Positions 1 to 7,100 of a stretch of 21,571 bases of DNA are shown piece after piece. Origin of the DNA: Bacillota bacterium (lineage in GTDB: Bacteria > Bacillota > Clostridia > Christensenellales > Aristaeellaceae). Under the pieces are notes generated by a model, which did no database searches, was not told where the DNA came from, and saw only the letters and a list, made by a program, of their open reading frames with translations. Each line of letters begins with the position of its first letter. Position 1 is the first letter of the stretch. Where the stretch lies: contig JAGVSV010000143.1 in the NCBI GenBank assembly GCA_019137115.1, forward strand, positions 1 to 21,571, in the 5' to 3' direction. Position numbers and translations under genes: made by a program.

Positions 1-112
1 TGGCCAGCACCATGGTGATCGCAGCTGTCAGCGTCGTCTTGCCGTGGTCTACGTGACCGATCGTGCCGATGTTGACGTGCGGCTTGTTCCGTTCAAACTT
101 TTGTTTGCCCAT
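1..112 (-). CDS. tuf: Elongation factor Tu, N-terminal fragment
   Basis: EF-Tu is the GTPase that delivers aminoacyl-tRNA to the ribosome. Only the first 37 codons lie in the window; the gene runs off the left edge. The protein starts MGKQKFERNKPHVNIGTIGH and continues into the P-loop GHVDHGKTTLT at about residues 19-29, which is diagnostic of EF-Tu and separates it from EF-G (AHIDAGKTT). The start is the ATG at 110-112, with a GGAGG (126-130) and a closer AAGGGA upstream. It follows fusA by 42 bases as the last gene of the str operon. Whether a second tuf copy exists elsewhere cannot be told. Confidence 0.95.
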   Translation of the reverse strand, partial: MGKQKFERNKPHVNIGTIGHVDHGKTTLTAAITMVLA

Positions 113-154
113 TTTGTTCCCTTTTCCTCCACATTGTCCGTTGTGATCTGTTCG

Positions 155-2224
155 TTAGTTGCCGGTGATCTTTTCGGCCACCAGCTTGGGCACTTCCTCG
201 TAATGGCTGAACTCCATCGAGAAGTTGCCGCGTCCCTGCGTCTTGCTGCGCAGGTCGGTGGCGTAGCCAAACATGGAGCTCAGCGGCACAAACGCGTGCA
301 CCATGTGATCGCCCTGATGAGATTCCATCGTTTCAATCCGGCCGCGGCGCGCGCTGATGTCGCCCATGACATCGCCCATGTACTGGTCGGGCACCGTGAC
401 TTCAACCTTCATGACGGGTTCCAGCAGCCGGGAATCGGCGCCCTTGAGCGCTTCCTTGAAGGCCATGGAGCCGGCGATCTTGAAGGCCATTTCGGACGAG
501 TCCACCTCGTGGAATGAGCCGTCCAGCAGGGAGGCGGTGAAGTCCACCACCTCGTAGCCGCCCAGGATGCCGGACTTGGCCGCTTCCTGGATGCCGTTGT
601 TGATCGGCTGGATAAACTCCCTGGGGATCACCCCGCCCACGGTCTTGTTCTCAAAGGTGTAACCCTCGCCGGGCTTGGCGGGCGTGATCTCGATCACGCA
701 GTGGCCGTACTGGCCGTGGCCGCCGGTCTGGCGCACAAAGCGCCCTTCGCCCCTGGACGTCCTGCCGATGGTTTCCTTGTAGGATACCTGGGGCTTGCCC
801 ACGGTGGCCTCCACGCGGAACTCCCGCATCATGCGGTCGACGATGATTTCCAGGTGCAGTTCCCCCATGCCGGCGATGATGGTCTGCCCGGTTTCGGGGT
901 CGGAATAGCTTTTGAATGTCGGGTCCTCTTCGGCCAGGCGCATCAGGGCAAAGGACATTTTCTCCTGGCCCGCCTTGGTCTTGGGCTCGATGGCGACCTG
1001 GATGACGGGGTCGGGAAACTCCATCTTCTCCAGCACCACGGGGTGCTTTTCGTCGCACAGCGTGTCGCCCGTCACCGTGTTGCGAAGGCCCACGGCGGCC
1101 GCGATGTCGCCGGTGAACACGCTTTCCACGTCCTCGCGGTGGTTGGCATGCATGCGCATGATGCGGCTGAAGCGTTCCCGCTTGTCCTTGGTGCTGTTGT
1201 ACACGTAGCTGTTGGCGTCAATCTTGCCGGAATACACGCGGAAGAACGCCAGCTTGCCCACGAAGGTGTCCACCGCGATCTTGAACGCAAGCGCCGCGAA
1301 CGGCTCGTCATCGCTGGGATGGCGTTCGATCAGCTTGTTCGGGTCCTTCGGGTCGCTGCCCACGATGGACGGAATGTCCAGCGGGGAGGGCATGTACGCG
1401 CAGATGGCGTCCAGCAGCGGCTGTACGCCCTTGTTGTGGTACGAGGTGCCGCACAGCACCGGCGTGATCCGGCAGGCGATGGTGGCCTGGCGCAGCGACC
1501 GGTGGATTTCCTCCTCGGTCAGCTCCTGGCCCGCGAAGAACTTTTCCATCAGCTCTTCTTCCTGCTCAGCCACGGTTTCCATCAGCTGGTTGCGGTAGGT
1601 GTGGGCTTTTTCGAGCAGCTCCGCGGGGATTTCCTCCTCACGGATGTCGTTGCCGTCATCATCGTAGTACACTTCGGCCTTCATCCGGATCAAGTCAATG
1701 ATGCCCCGGAAGGAGGCTTCCACGCCAATGGGCAGCTGGATCGGAATGACGTTGGCGTTGAGGCGGTCGTGCATCATATGCAGCACGCGCTCAAAATCAG
1801 CGCCGGTGATGTCCATCTTGTTGATGTACGCGATCCTGGGCACATTGTAGCGGTTGGCCTGGCGCCAGACCGTTTCGCTTTGCGGCTCCACGCCGCCTTT
1901 GGCGCAGAAAACAGCGACCGCGCCGTCCAGCACGCGCAGCGAACGCTCCACCTCCACGGTAAAGTCCACGTGGCCGGGCGTGTCGATGATGTTGATGGTA
2001 TGGTCCTTCCAGGTGGCGGTGGTGGCGGCGGATGTAATGGTGATGCCGCGCTCACGCTCCTGGTCCATCCAGTCCATGGTGGCCGAGCCGTCGTGCGTTT
2101 CGCCCATCCGGTGCAGCCTGCCTGCATAGTACAGGATGCGTTCGGTGGTCGTCGTCTTGCCGGCGTCGATGTGCGCCATGATGCCGATGTTGCGGACCAT
2201 CTCCAGCGGGTGTGTTCTTTGCAT
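155..2224 (-). CDS. fusA: Elongation factor G
   Basis: EF-G is the cytosolic GTPase that drives tRNA-mRNA translocation and, with RRF, ribosome recycling. The 689-residue product has the usual family length. Visible motifs are the P-loop AHIDAGKTT (17-25), the switch I element RGITIT (59-64), DTPGH (81-85) and NKMD (135-138). Domains II to V follow, including a typical domain IV stretch (VSYKETIGR, then GGHGQYGH) and a C-terminal ARRGRIE segment. The ATG at 2224 has AGGAG about 11 bases upstream; the second methionine (residue 9) is too close to any ribosome binding site and would cut off the conserved start. It lies 45 bases after rpsG and 42 before tuf, in the canonical str order. Nothing looks truncated or duplicated. 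Confidence 0.98.
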   Translation of the reverse strand: MQRTHPLEMVRNIGIMAHIDAGKTTTTERILYYAGRLHRMGETHDGSATMDWMDQERERGITITSAATTATWKDHTINIIDTPGHVDFTVEVERSLRVLDGAVAVFCAKGGVEPQSETVWRQANRYNVPRIAYINKMDITGADFERVLHMMHDRLNANVIPIQLPIGVEASFRGIIDLIRMKAEVYYDDDGNDIREEEIPAELLEKAHTYRNQLMETVAEQEEELMEKFFAGQELTEEEIHRSLRQATIACRITPVLCGTSYHNKGVQPLLDAICAYMPSPLDIPSIVGSDPKDPNKLIERHPSDDEPFAALAFKIAVDTFVGKLAFFRVYSGKIDANSYVYNSTKDKRERFSRIMRMHANHREDVESVFTGDIAAAVGLRNTVTGDTLCDEKHPVVLEKMEFPDPVIQVAIEPKTKAGQEKMSFALMRLAEEDPTFKSYSDPETGQTIIAGMGELHLEIIVDRMMREFRVEATVGKPQVSYKETIGRTSRGEGRFVRQTGGHGQYGHCVIEITPAKPGEGYTFENKTVGGVIPREFIQPINNGIQEAAKSGILGGYEVVDFTASLLDGSFHEVDSSEMAFKIAGSMAFKEALKGADSRLLEPVMKVEVTVPDQYMGDVMGDISARRGRIETMESHQGDHMVHAFVPLSSMFGYATDLRSKTQGRGNFSMEFSHYEEVPKLVAEKITGN

Positions 2225-2269
2225 GCCCGATTGTACTCCTAATGCCCTGCCCGGGCCCTTCCTAAAACC

Positions 2270-2740
2270 TTACCAGCGGTAGTGGGCAAACGCCTTGTTC
2301 GCCTCCGCCATGCGGTGCATTTCTTCCTTGCGGCCCACAGCCTTGCCCGTATTGTTGCTGGCATCCAGCACTTCACCAGCCAGGCGCTCGGCCATGGTCT
2401 TTTCATCGCGGCGGCGGCTGAACTCAATCAGCCAGCGCAGCGCCAGGGTCTGCCGGCGCTCGGGCCGGATCTCGATGGGCACCTGGTAGGTGGCGCCGCC
2501 CACACGGCGGGCCTTGACCTCCAGCTGCGGCATCACGTTGTTGAGCGCTTCCTGGAAAACGTCGGCGGGTTCCTTGCCGGTTTTCTCCCGGATCATTTCA
2601 AAGGCGCTGTAGCATACATTCTGAGCAACGCCGCGCTTGCCGTCCAGCATGATCTGGTTGATCAGCTTGGTGACCGGTACCGTCAGGTAGATCGGGTCCG
2701 GCAGCACTTCGCGCTTGGGTATAAATCCACGACGGGGCAT
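2270..2740 (-). CDS. rpsG: 30S ribosomal protein S7
   Basis: S7 binds the 3' major domain of 16S rRNA, nucleates assembly of the 30S head and lines the E site. The 156-residue product is full length for the bacterial family and begins MPRRGFIPKREVLPDPIY. It contains the conserved segments KLINQIMLDGKRG, the RVGGATYQVPIEIRPERR block at about residues 78-95 and a C-terminal HRMAEANKAFAHYRW. The start ATG at 2740 has GAGGAGGG about 6 bases upstream. It is separated from rpsL by 148 bases, long for adjacent ribosomal genes; that spacer is described separately. In Escherichia coli S7 represses its own operon by binding the equivalent spacer, but whether this applies here is not shown by the sequence. 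Confidence 0.98.
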   Translation of the reverse strand: MPRRGFIPKREVLPDPIYLTVPVTKLINQIMLDGKRGVAQNVCYSAFEMIREKTGKEPADVFQEALNNVMPQLEVKARRVGGATYQVPIEIRPERRQTLALRWLIEFSRRRDEKTMAERLAGEVLDASNNTGKAVGRKEEMHRMAEANKAFAHYRW

Positions 2741-2888
2741 TCTGTTCCCTCCTCAAACTGGTTGTGATCATAACCCCCACCGAAGGCACGTCAGCATCGT
2801 GCCCGCCATCGGCCGCGCGGCGGCATCCGATTGCCCCGGGGCGTTCCAGCCCGGACAGGGATGCTTTGCGCGACATAGGGGCGAAAGG
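2741..2888 (-). promoter_or_regulatory. Structured rpsL-rpsG spacer, candidate S7 control element
   Basis: This 148-base spacer holds no convincing gene. Read on the minus strand it contains several self-complementary stretches: a GCCCCGGGGC palindrome, a GCCGCC/GGCGGG pairing, and GGCACG-7 bases-CGTGCC shortly before the rpsG ribosome binding site. In E. coli the same spacer carries the S7 autoregulatory site. A similar role here is inference from position and folding potential only; a simple long spacer in GC-rich DNA is the alternative. Confidence 0.3.
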
Positions 2889-3263
2889 TTACTTCTTGGG
2901 CTTTTTGGCCCCGTAGAGCGAACGGCCCTGGTTGCGCCGGGCTACGCCGGCGGTGTCCAAAGCGCCGCGGACAATATGGTAGCGCACACCGGGCAGATCG
3001 CGCACACGACCCCCGCGGATCAGCACCACGCTGTGCTCCTGCAGGTTGTGGCCGATACCGGGGATGTAGCACGTGCCTTCGTACTGGTTGGTCAAACGGA
3101 TCCTGGCGATCTTGCGCAGGGCCGAGTTGGGCTTTTTGGGCGTGGTTGTCTTGACCGACAGACACACGCCGCGCTTTTGCGGGCACCCCTGCAGGATCGG
3201 CGCGTCGGACTTCTTTGTTACCTTTTTTCTTCCCTTGCGGATCAACTGGTTGATCGTCGGCAT
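2889..3263 (-). CDS. rpsL: 30S ribosomal protein S12 (with Arg at position 88)
   Basis: S12 sits at the decoding centre and controls translational accuracy; it is the classic streptomycin-resistance protein. The 124-residue product starts MPTINQLIRKGRKKV and carries PQKRGVC (28-34), TTPKKPNSALRK (40-51), GIGHNLQEHSVVLIRGGRV (69-87) and a C-terminal YGAKKPKK. The start is ATG 3261-3263, with AGGAGG seven bases upstream; the frame stays open to 3332 but the extra residues are not S12-like. Lys43 is retained. Three places are unusual: residue 88 is Arg (CGC) in RVRDLPG where bacteria normally have Lys; residues 34-38 read CLSVK instead of the usual CTRVx; and residues 59-65 read NQYEGTC instead of NGIEVTA-like. 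The rest is ordinary, so the identity is certain. It is first in the str operon. Confidence 0.97.
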   Translation of the reverse strand: MPTINQLIRKGRKKVTKKSDAPILQGCPQKRGVCLSVKTTTPKKPNSALRKIARIRLTNQYEGTCYIPGIGHNLQEHSVVLIRGGRVRDLPGVRYHIVRGALDTAGVARRNQGRSLYGAKKPKK

Positions 3264-3391
3264 GGAAGCACCTCCTGTTTTTGATCGGACCCTGACGAAC
3301 AGGCATCCTCCTATAACATCCCCGCAACCCATGGGAGATATATAGTCGTAGTCATGGCGGCATATGCCGCCCGTTACCGTACAGGTAACCG
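3264..3391 (-). promoter_or_regulatory. Leader of the str operon with two inverted repeats
   Basis: Between the predicted transcription start (near 3389) and rpsL lies a leader of about 126 bases. It begins with an imperfect inverted repeat at 3371-3391 (GGTTACC/GGTAACG arms around 5 bases). This abuts a perfect 16-base palindrome, GGCGGCATATGCCGCC, at 3356-3371, which as RNA gives a 6-bp stem with an AUAU loop. Further down are two AGGAGG sequences; the one at 3271-3276 serves rpsL, and the other has an ATG directly attached, too close to work. The repeats could be a protein operator or an RNA element; the sequence does not decide. Confidence 0.45.
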
Positions 3392-3395
3392 ATTA

Positions 3396-3425
3396 ACAGT
3401 ACCATAAAACCCCTTGCCATGTCAA
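3396..3425 (-). promoter_or_regulatory. Predicted promoter of the str operon
   Basis: Read on the minus strand there is a perfect -35 TTGACA (3420-3425), an 18-base spacer, and a -10 TACTGT (3396-3401) preceded by TGG, forming an extended -10. The predicted start is near 3389. It lies between the ferredoxin terminator and the rpsL leader, where an operon promoter is expected. Confidence 0.6.
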
Positions 3426-3460
3426 CGAAAATCGCGGCGGCAAAAGGCGGAAAAACCGAC

Positions 3461-3485
3461 AAAAGAAGCCCCGCCTTCATCGGGG
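3461..3485 (-). terminator. Probable terminator after the ferredoxin gene
   Basis: On the minus strand CCCCG and CGGGG arms (3481-3485 and 3469-3473) enclose a 7-base loop and are followed by CTTCTTTTG. The stem is only 5 bp and the T-run is interrupted, so efficiency is uncertain. It lies 54 bases past the ferredoxin stop and just before the str promoter. Confidence 0.4.
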
Positions 3486-3538
3486 ACGAAGGATAGCCTC
3501 CGTTACCGGTTGGCGGGGCGCCCGTGGGCGGGCCGGGG

Positions 3539-3709
3539 TCAGACCGGGGCCGGCGCTCCTACCGGGCACACATCGGCGCACGCGCCGCAGTCAATGCATT
3601 TTTCCTCGTCAATCACGTACTGGGTTTCGCCCTCGGTGATGGCGGACGTCGGGCACTCTGCCTCGCAGGCGCCGCAGTTGATGCACGCATCGGAAATCCT
3701 GAAAGCCAT
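3539..3709 (-). CDS. Clostridial-type 2[4Fe-4S] ferredoxin
   Basis: This small soluble protein carries electrons at low potential between anaerobic oxidoreductases such as pyruvate:ferredoxin oxidoreductase and hydrogenase. The 56-residue product begins MAFRISDACINCGACEAECP. It has two complete CxxCxxCxxxCP cluster motifs: Cys 9, 12, 15 and 19, and Cys 38, 41, 44 and 48. Length and spacing match classical clostridial ferredoxins, with a short GAPAPV tail. The ATG at 3707-3709 has AGGAGG eight bases upstream. It is monocistronic, with its own promoter and probable terminator, between the str operon and the divergent phoH operon. None of its partner enzymes is in the window, so its redox partners are unknown. 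Confidence 0.93.
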   Translation of the reverse strand: MAFRISDACINCGACEAECPTSAITEGETQYVIDEEKCIDCGACADVCPVGAPAPV

Positions 3710-3748
3710 TGCTTCTACCTCCTGTGATCACGCTTACGCGTCACCTTG

Positions 3749-3777
3749 ATTATAGGAGATGCAGGCGGGGAGCGCAA
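3749..3777 (-). promoter_or_regulatory. Predicted ferredoxin promoter
   Basis: On the minus strand a perfect -10 TATAAT (3749-3754) lies 17 bases after a -35-like TTGCGC (3772-3777). Transcription would start near 3742, leaving a leader of about 32 bases containing the AGGAGG of the ferredoxin gene. Confidence 0.65.
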
Positions 3778-3838
3778 GGGGTTGCGCGTCCTGTCCGTGC
3801 ATTTTTTGGCGCGCGCGCGTGTTTGCCTGTGCAGCCTA

Positions 3839-3844
3839 TATAAT
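3839..3844 (+). promoter_or_regulatory. Predicted -10 element for the phoH operon
   Basis: A perfect TATAAT lies 64 bases before the chosen phoH start. No good -35 is seen at the right distance (CGCGTG at 17 bases), so either an activator helps or the call is fortuitous. An alternating purine-pyrimidine tract, GCGCGCGCGCGTGT (3809-3822), lies just upstream, between the two divergent promoters. Confidence 0.45.
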
Positions 3845-3907
3845 GGTAAGATGAGCGGTACGCGGCACGGCGCCGCGGCTTGCCCGATGAAGGAGGAATC
3901 AGCGCAT

Positions 3908-4867
3908 TTGGCATTGCCAATCAGCTCCATGGATACCTGCCAGGCCATCTTTGGCATGAACGACCAGAACATCCGCGTGCTAGAAGAGGAACTTCAGGTC
4001 ACCATCCACATGCACCACAGCGAACTGACCGTGCACGGCGACGCCGTCAACGTGCGCCTTGCCGAGGAAGTACTGACGAAACTGTGTACCCAGCTGGAGC
4101 GCGGCGAATCGGTGGACGTAGGGCGCGTGCGCTACTATATCCGCCTGGCGCAGGCCGGGCAGCTGGACCAAGCCGAGGAAATCATCAATGATACCGTCGC
4201 GTATACGCACCGCGGGCGGCCCATCCGCTGCAAGACGGGGGGCCAGAAAGCCTATGTGGACGCCATCCGCGACAACCAACTGACCGTGGCCGTGGGCCCG
4301 GCTGGCACCGGCAAGACGTTCCTGGCCATCGCGCTGGCGGTGGCCGCCTACCGCAACAAGGCGGTCGACCGCCTGGTACTGACCCGCCCGGCCGTGGAAG
4401 CCGGGGAGAAACTGGGCTTTTTGCCCGGCGACATGGCCCAGAAGGTTGATCCGTACCTGCGGCCGCTGTACGACGCGCTGCATGAAATGATGGGCGCCGA
4501 CGGCTTCCAGGTGATGTTTGACACCGGCGCCATTGAGATCGCGCCGCTTGCGTTCATGCGCGGGCGCACCCTCAACGACGCGTTCATCATTTTGGACGAG
4601 GCGCAGAACACGACGCCTGAGCAGATGAAAATGTTCTTGACCCGCATGGGGCGCAACGCCAAATGTGTGGTGACCGGCGACATGACGCAGATTGACCTTA
4701 TGCCCGGCCGCAAATCCGGCCTTCAGGTGGCGCAGGAGGTGCTGGCAGGCATCTCAGGCATCAAAGTACTGCACCTGGACAAGAACGACGTGGTGCGCAA
4801 CGACCTGGTGCAGCGCATCGTATCCGCCTACGAAACCTATGACGCAAGGGAGCAGAGGCATGCCTGA
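3908..4867 (+). CDS. phoH: PhoH-family ATPase (YbeZ-like)
   Basis: PhoH/YbeZ is a cytosolic P-loop ATPase with helicase-like features, functionally linked to YbeY and rRNA maturation. From the chosen start the product is 319 residues, the usual family length. A small N-terminal domain (about 10-75) is followed by the PhoH ATPase domain with Walker A GPAGTGKT (130-137), LTRPAVEAGEKLGFLPGD, Walker B ILDEAQNTT (about 228-236) and VTGDMTQIDL. The start is probably the TTG at 3908-3910: AGGAGG lies 11 bases upstream, and the protein then begins at the conserved ALPISSMDTCQAIFG segment. The ATG at 3887 contains the ribosome binding site within its own codons and the frame further upstream lies before the predicted transcription start, so both are less likely; ATG 3929 is a fallback. 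Its stop overlaps pgpH by 8 bases. Confidence 0.93.
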   Translation: MALPISSMDTCQAIFGMNDQNIRVLEEELQVTIHMHHSELTVHGDAVNVRLAEEVLTKLCTQLERGESVDVGRVRYYIRLAQAGQLDQAEEIINDTVAYTHRGRPIRCKTGGQKAYVDAIRDNQLTVAVGPAGTGKTFLAIALAVAAYRNKAVDRLVLTRPAVEAGEKLGFLPGDMAQKVDPYLRPLYDALHEMMGADGFQVMFDTGAIEIAPLAFMRGRTLNDAFIILDEAQNTTPEQMKMFLTRMGRNAKCVVTGDMTQIDLMPGRKSGLQVAQEVLAGISGIKVLHLDKNDVVRNDLVQRIVSAYETYDAREQRHA

Positions 4868-7100
4868 GGAGAGGACCGCCGGCCAGCGCATGACCGCCTT
4901 TTTCCAGGGGGTGCAGGGGTTTTTGCGGTCGCAGTTTTTTCTCAAAGCCCTGATCATCTTCATGGGCTCGCTTGCGGTGTACGTGATCTGCGTGCTGGCG
5001 GTGACGCCCAGCCGCTACAAGCTGACCATCGGCATGGTGCCGCCCAACACGATTGTAGCCACCCGCGACGTGGTGGATGAAATCACCACCGAGCAGAACC
5101 GCGCGCTGGCTGCCGCAGCGGTGACGCCCACCTACCGCTACCAGGAAGGCATCACCGACAAGGTGTTGGACCAGCTGGAAGCCGTGCAAGCCGAGCTGGA
5201 GGGCGTGCGGCAGTACGCCATGACCCTGCCGGACTACGCGCCGGGGCGCAGCTACACGCCGGAGGAATTGGAGCACGCCGCCGGCATGATCACGCTGGCC
5301 ACGTTCCACGATTTCCAGCTGGTCACGCTGATGAACGCGTCGCAGTCCGCTTTTGACGAGTTGTTTTCCTCGCTCACGCAGGCAGTGCGCAACACCCTGC
5401 AGGGGTACATCACTCAGGGGCAGGAAACCATCGCCATCACCGCCATCATGCAGGTGATCGGCTACCGCACCGGGGTCAGCCTGCTTCAGAACGTGGCGCT
5501 GCCGGTGCTGCAGGCCACGATCATCCCCAACATGGTCATTGACGAGGTGGCCACCGACGCCGCCCGCCTGGCCGCGCGGGAGGCCACCGAGCCGGTGCTC
5601 TACAAGCAGGGGCAGAATGTGGTGGTGCGCGGATCGGGCCGCATCAAAGCCAACGAGCTGGAGGTGCTGCGCAGCCTGGGGGTGCTCAGCGAGAACAAGG
5701 TGGACTTCCTGCCGCTGATCGGCACGTTTGCGGTGGTGTTTTTGTCGCTGATTGCCATGATGGTGGCGCTTCGGATCCTGTGGCCGCGCATCTACCAGCG
5801 CAAAAGCTATCTGGTGCTTTTATACCTGCTGCTGATCCTGGTTAGCGCGCTGTGCTATTTCTTCAAGGCCATCCAGCTGCCATACGCGGCGCCAATCGCG
5901 CTGCTGCCCATGCTGGCGACGCTGCTGCTGGGCGCAGTGCCCGCGGTATTGAGCAACGTGGCCGGGTCGGTGATCGCGGCGTTCATGCTGGGCACGGCAG
6001 GCGGCAACAATGCCGAGATGTTCCCCCTGCTGGTGACATTTTTGCTGTCGGGTGCCGCGGTGACGGTCATCCTGGCGCGGCGGTCGCTGCGCTCGATGAT
6101 CTTTGTGGCGGGGCTAGCCGCCGCCACGGTGTCGTTCGTGACGGTGATGGGCATCGGCATGGTCACCGCGATGGACCATGCCGCGCTGCTGGGCCGCGCG
6201 CTTTGGGCATCAGGCGGCGCGATGATAGCGGCGCTGCTGTGCCTGGCTTTCCAGCCGCTGCTGGAGACGCTGTTCAACCTGCCCACGCCCAACCGCCTGT
6301 ATGACCTAAGCAGCCCCAACCACCCGCTGCTGCGGCGGTTGATGTTGGAAGCGCCGGGCACCTACCACCACAGCGTGATCCTCGCAAATTTGGCGGAGGC
6401 AGCCGCCGAAGCCATTGGCGCCGACGCGCTGCTGGCACGGGTGGGGGCCTACTACCATGACATCGGCAAACTCAAGCAGCCGCTATGGTTTAAGGAGAAC
6501 CAGATCGGCACCGCCAACATCCACGACGGGGCGGACACCAAAACCTCGGTGTCCATGATCACCGGACATGTGACGGCGGGCCTGGCGCTGGCCAAGCAGT
6601 ACCGCCTGCCCCACGCCATTCAGCAGATCATCGCTGAGCACCACGGCAGCACGCTGGTGTCGTACTTTTACTCCAAGGCGCTCCGGGAATCCACCGGCGA
6701 CCGGGTGGTCATGGAGGCGGACTACCGCTACCCCGGGCACACCCCGCAGACCGCCGAAGCCGCGATCATTATGCTGTGCGATACGATTGAAGCCGCGGTG
6801 CGCTCGATGCCGTCGCATTCCCCGCATGAGGTACGGCGCTTCATCGATGACCTGATCAAAGGCAAGATGGAGGACGGGCAGCTGTCAGAAAGCCCGCTGA
6901 CGCTCAAGGACCTGAACCTGATCCGCGAGGCGTGCGCCACGGTGCTGCACGGTGTGTTCCACGAGCGGGTGGAATACCCCGGCAATCCCGCGCGGCTGAC
7001 CAGCCTGCGCGGACAGCTGATGGGCGCGTTGTCGGGCAGCTACCCTGCCCAGCCCAAGCCCCGCGAAGCGGGCGCCAAGCCGCCCTCCCCCGCGTCATGA
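4860..7100 (+). CDS. pgpH: 7TM-HD cyclic-di-AMP phosphodiesterase (PgpH/YqfF-like)
   Basis: PgpH hydrolyses cyclic di-AMP to pApA at the inner face of the membrane, controlling potassium, osmolyte and cell-wall balance. The 746-residue product has a first transmembrane segment (about 25-50), an extracellular 7TMR-HD domain (about 50-283), a bundle of six to seven further membrane segments (about 285-468) and a cytoplasmic HD domain from about 490. HD-domain motifs are APGTYHHSV (His 503-504), YYHDIGK (His533-Asp534), FKENQIG followed by a histidine in NIHD, ITGHV and AEHHG. These metal ligands are all present, so an active enzyme is expected. The ATG at 4860 overlaps the phoH stop (ATGCCTGA) and has AAGGGAG upstream; the frame is open back to 4692, but that part is phoH in another frame. 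The next gene overlaps by ATGA. Confidence 0.93.
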   Translation: MPEERTAGQRMTAFFQGVQGFLRSQFFLKALIIFMGSLAVYVICVLAVTPSRYKLTIGMVPPNTIVATRDVVDEITTEQNRALAAAAVTPTYRYQEGITDKVLDQLEAVQAELEGVRQYAMTLPDYAPGRSYTPEELEHAAGMITLATFHDFQLVTLMNASQSAFDELFSSLTQAVRNTLQGYITQGQETIAITAIMQVIGYRTGVSLLQNVALPVLQATIIPNMVIDEVATDAARLAAREATEPVLYKQGQNVVVRGSGRIKANELEVLRSLGVLSENKVDFLPLIGTFAVVFLSLIAMMVALRILWPRIYQRKSYLVLLYLLLILVSALCYFFKAIQLPYAAPIALLPMLATLLLGAVPAVLSNVAGSVIAAFMLGTAGGNNAEMFPLLVTFLLSGAAVTVILARRSLRSMIFVAGLAAATVSFVTVMGIGMVTAMDHAALLGRALWASGGAMIAALLCLAFQPLLETLFNLPTPNRLYDLSSPNHPLLRRLMLEAPGTYHHSVILANLAEAAAEAIGADALLARVGAYYHDIGKLKQPLWFKENQIGTANIHDGADTKTSVSMITGHVTAGLALAKQYRLPHAIQQIIAEHHGSTLVSYFYSKALRESTGDRVVMEADYRYPGHTPQTAEAAIIMLCDTIEAAVRSMPSHSPHEVRRFIDDLIKGKMEDGQLSESPLTLKDLNLIREACATVLHGVFHERVEYPGNPARLTSLRGQLMGALSGSYPAQPKPREAGAKPPSPAS

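Noticed and set aside
701..2242. Long open frame on the plus strand opposite fusA (513 codons)
   Set aside because: It is the antisense of EF-G in GC-rich DNA; His/Val/Gly-rich composition with no recognisable domain.
2598..2876. Open frame of 92 codons across the rpsL-rpsG spacer on the minus strand
   Set aside because: It runs well into rpsG in another frame, resembles no family, and lacks a suitable ribosome binding site.
3311..3355. Possible 14-residue leader peptide (MTTTIYLPWVAGML) in the str leader
   Set aside because: No ribosome binding site before the ATG, which follows a hairpin directly; nothing ties its codons to a control mechanism.
3414..3749. Open frame on the plus strand opposite the ferredoxin gene
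   Set aside because: The ferredoxin on the minus strand has both cluster motifs, a promoter and AGGAGG; the plus frame is its shadow.
4692..4859. Longer N-terminus for PgpH starting inside phoH
   Set aside because: These codons are phoH sequence in another frame; the ATG at 4860 has a ribosome binding site and gives a normal PgpH start.
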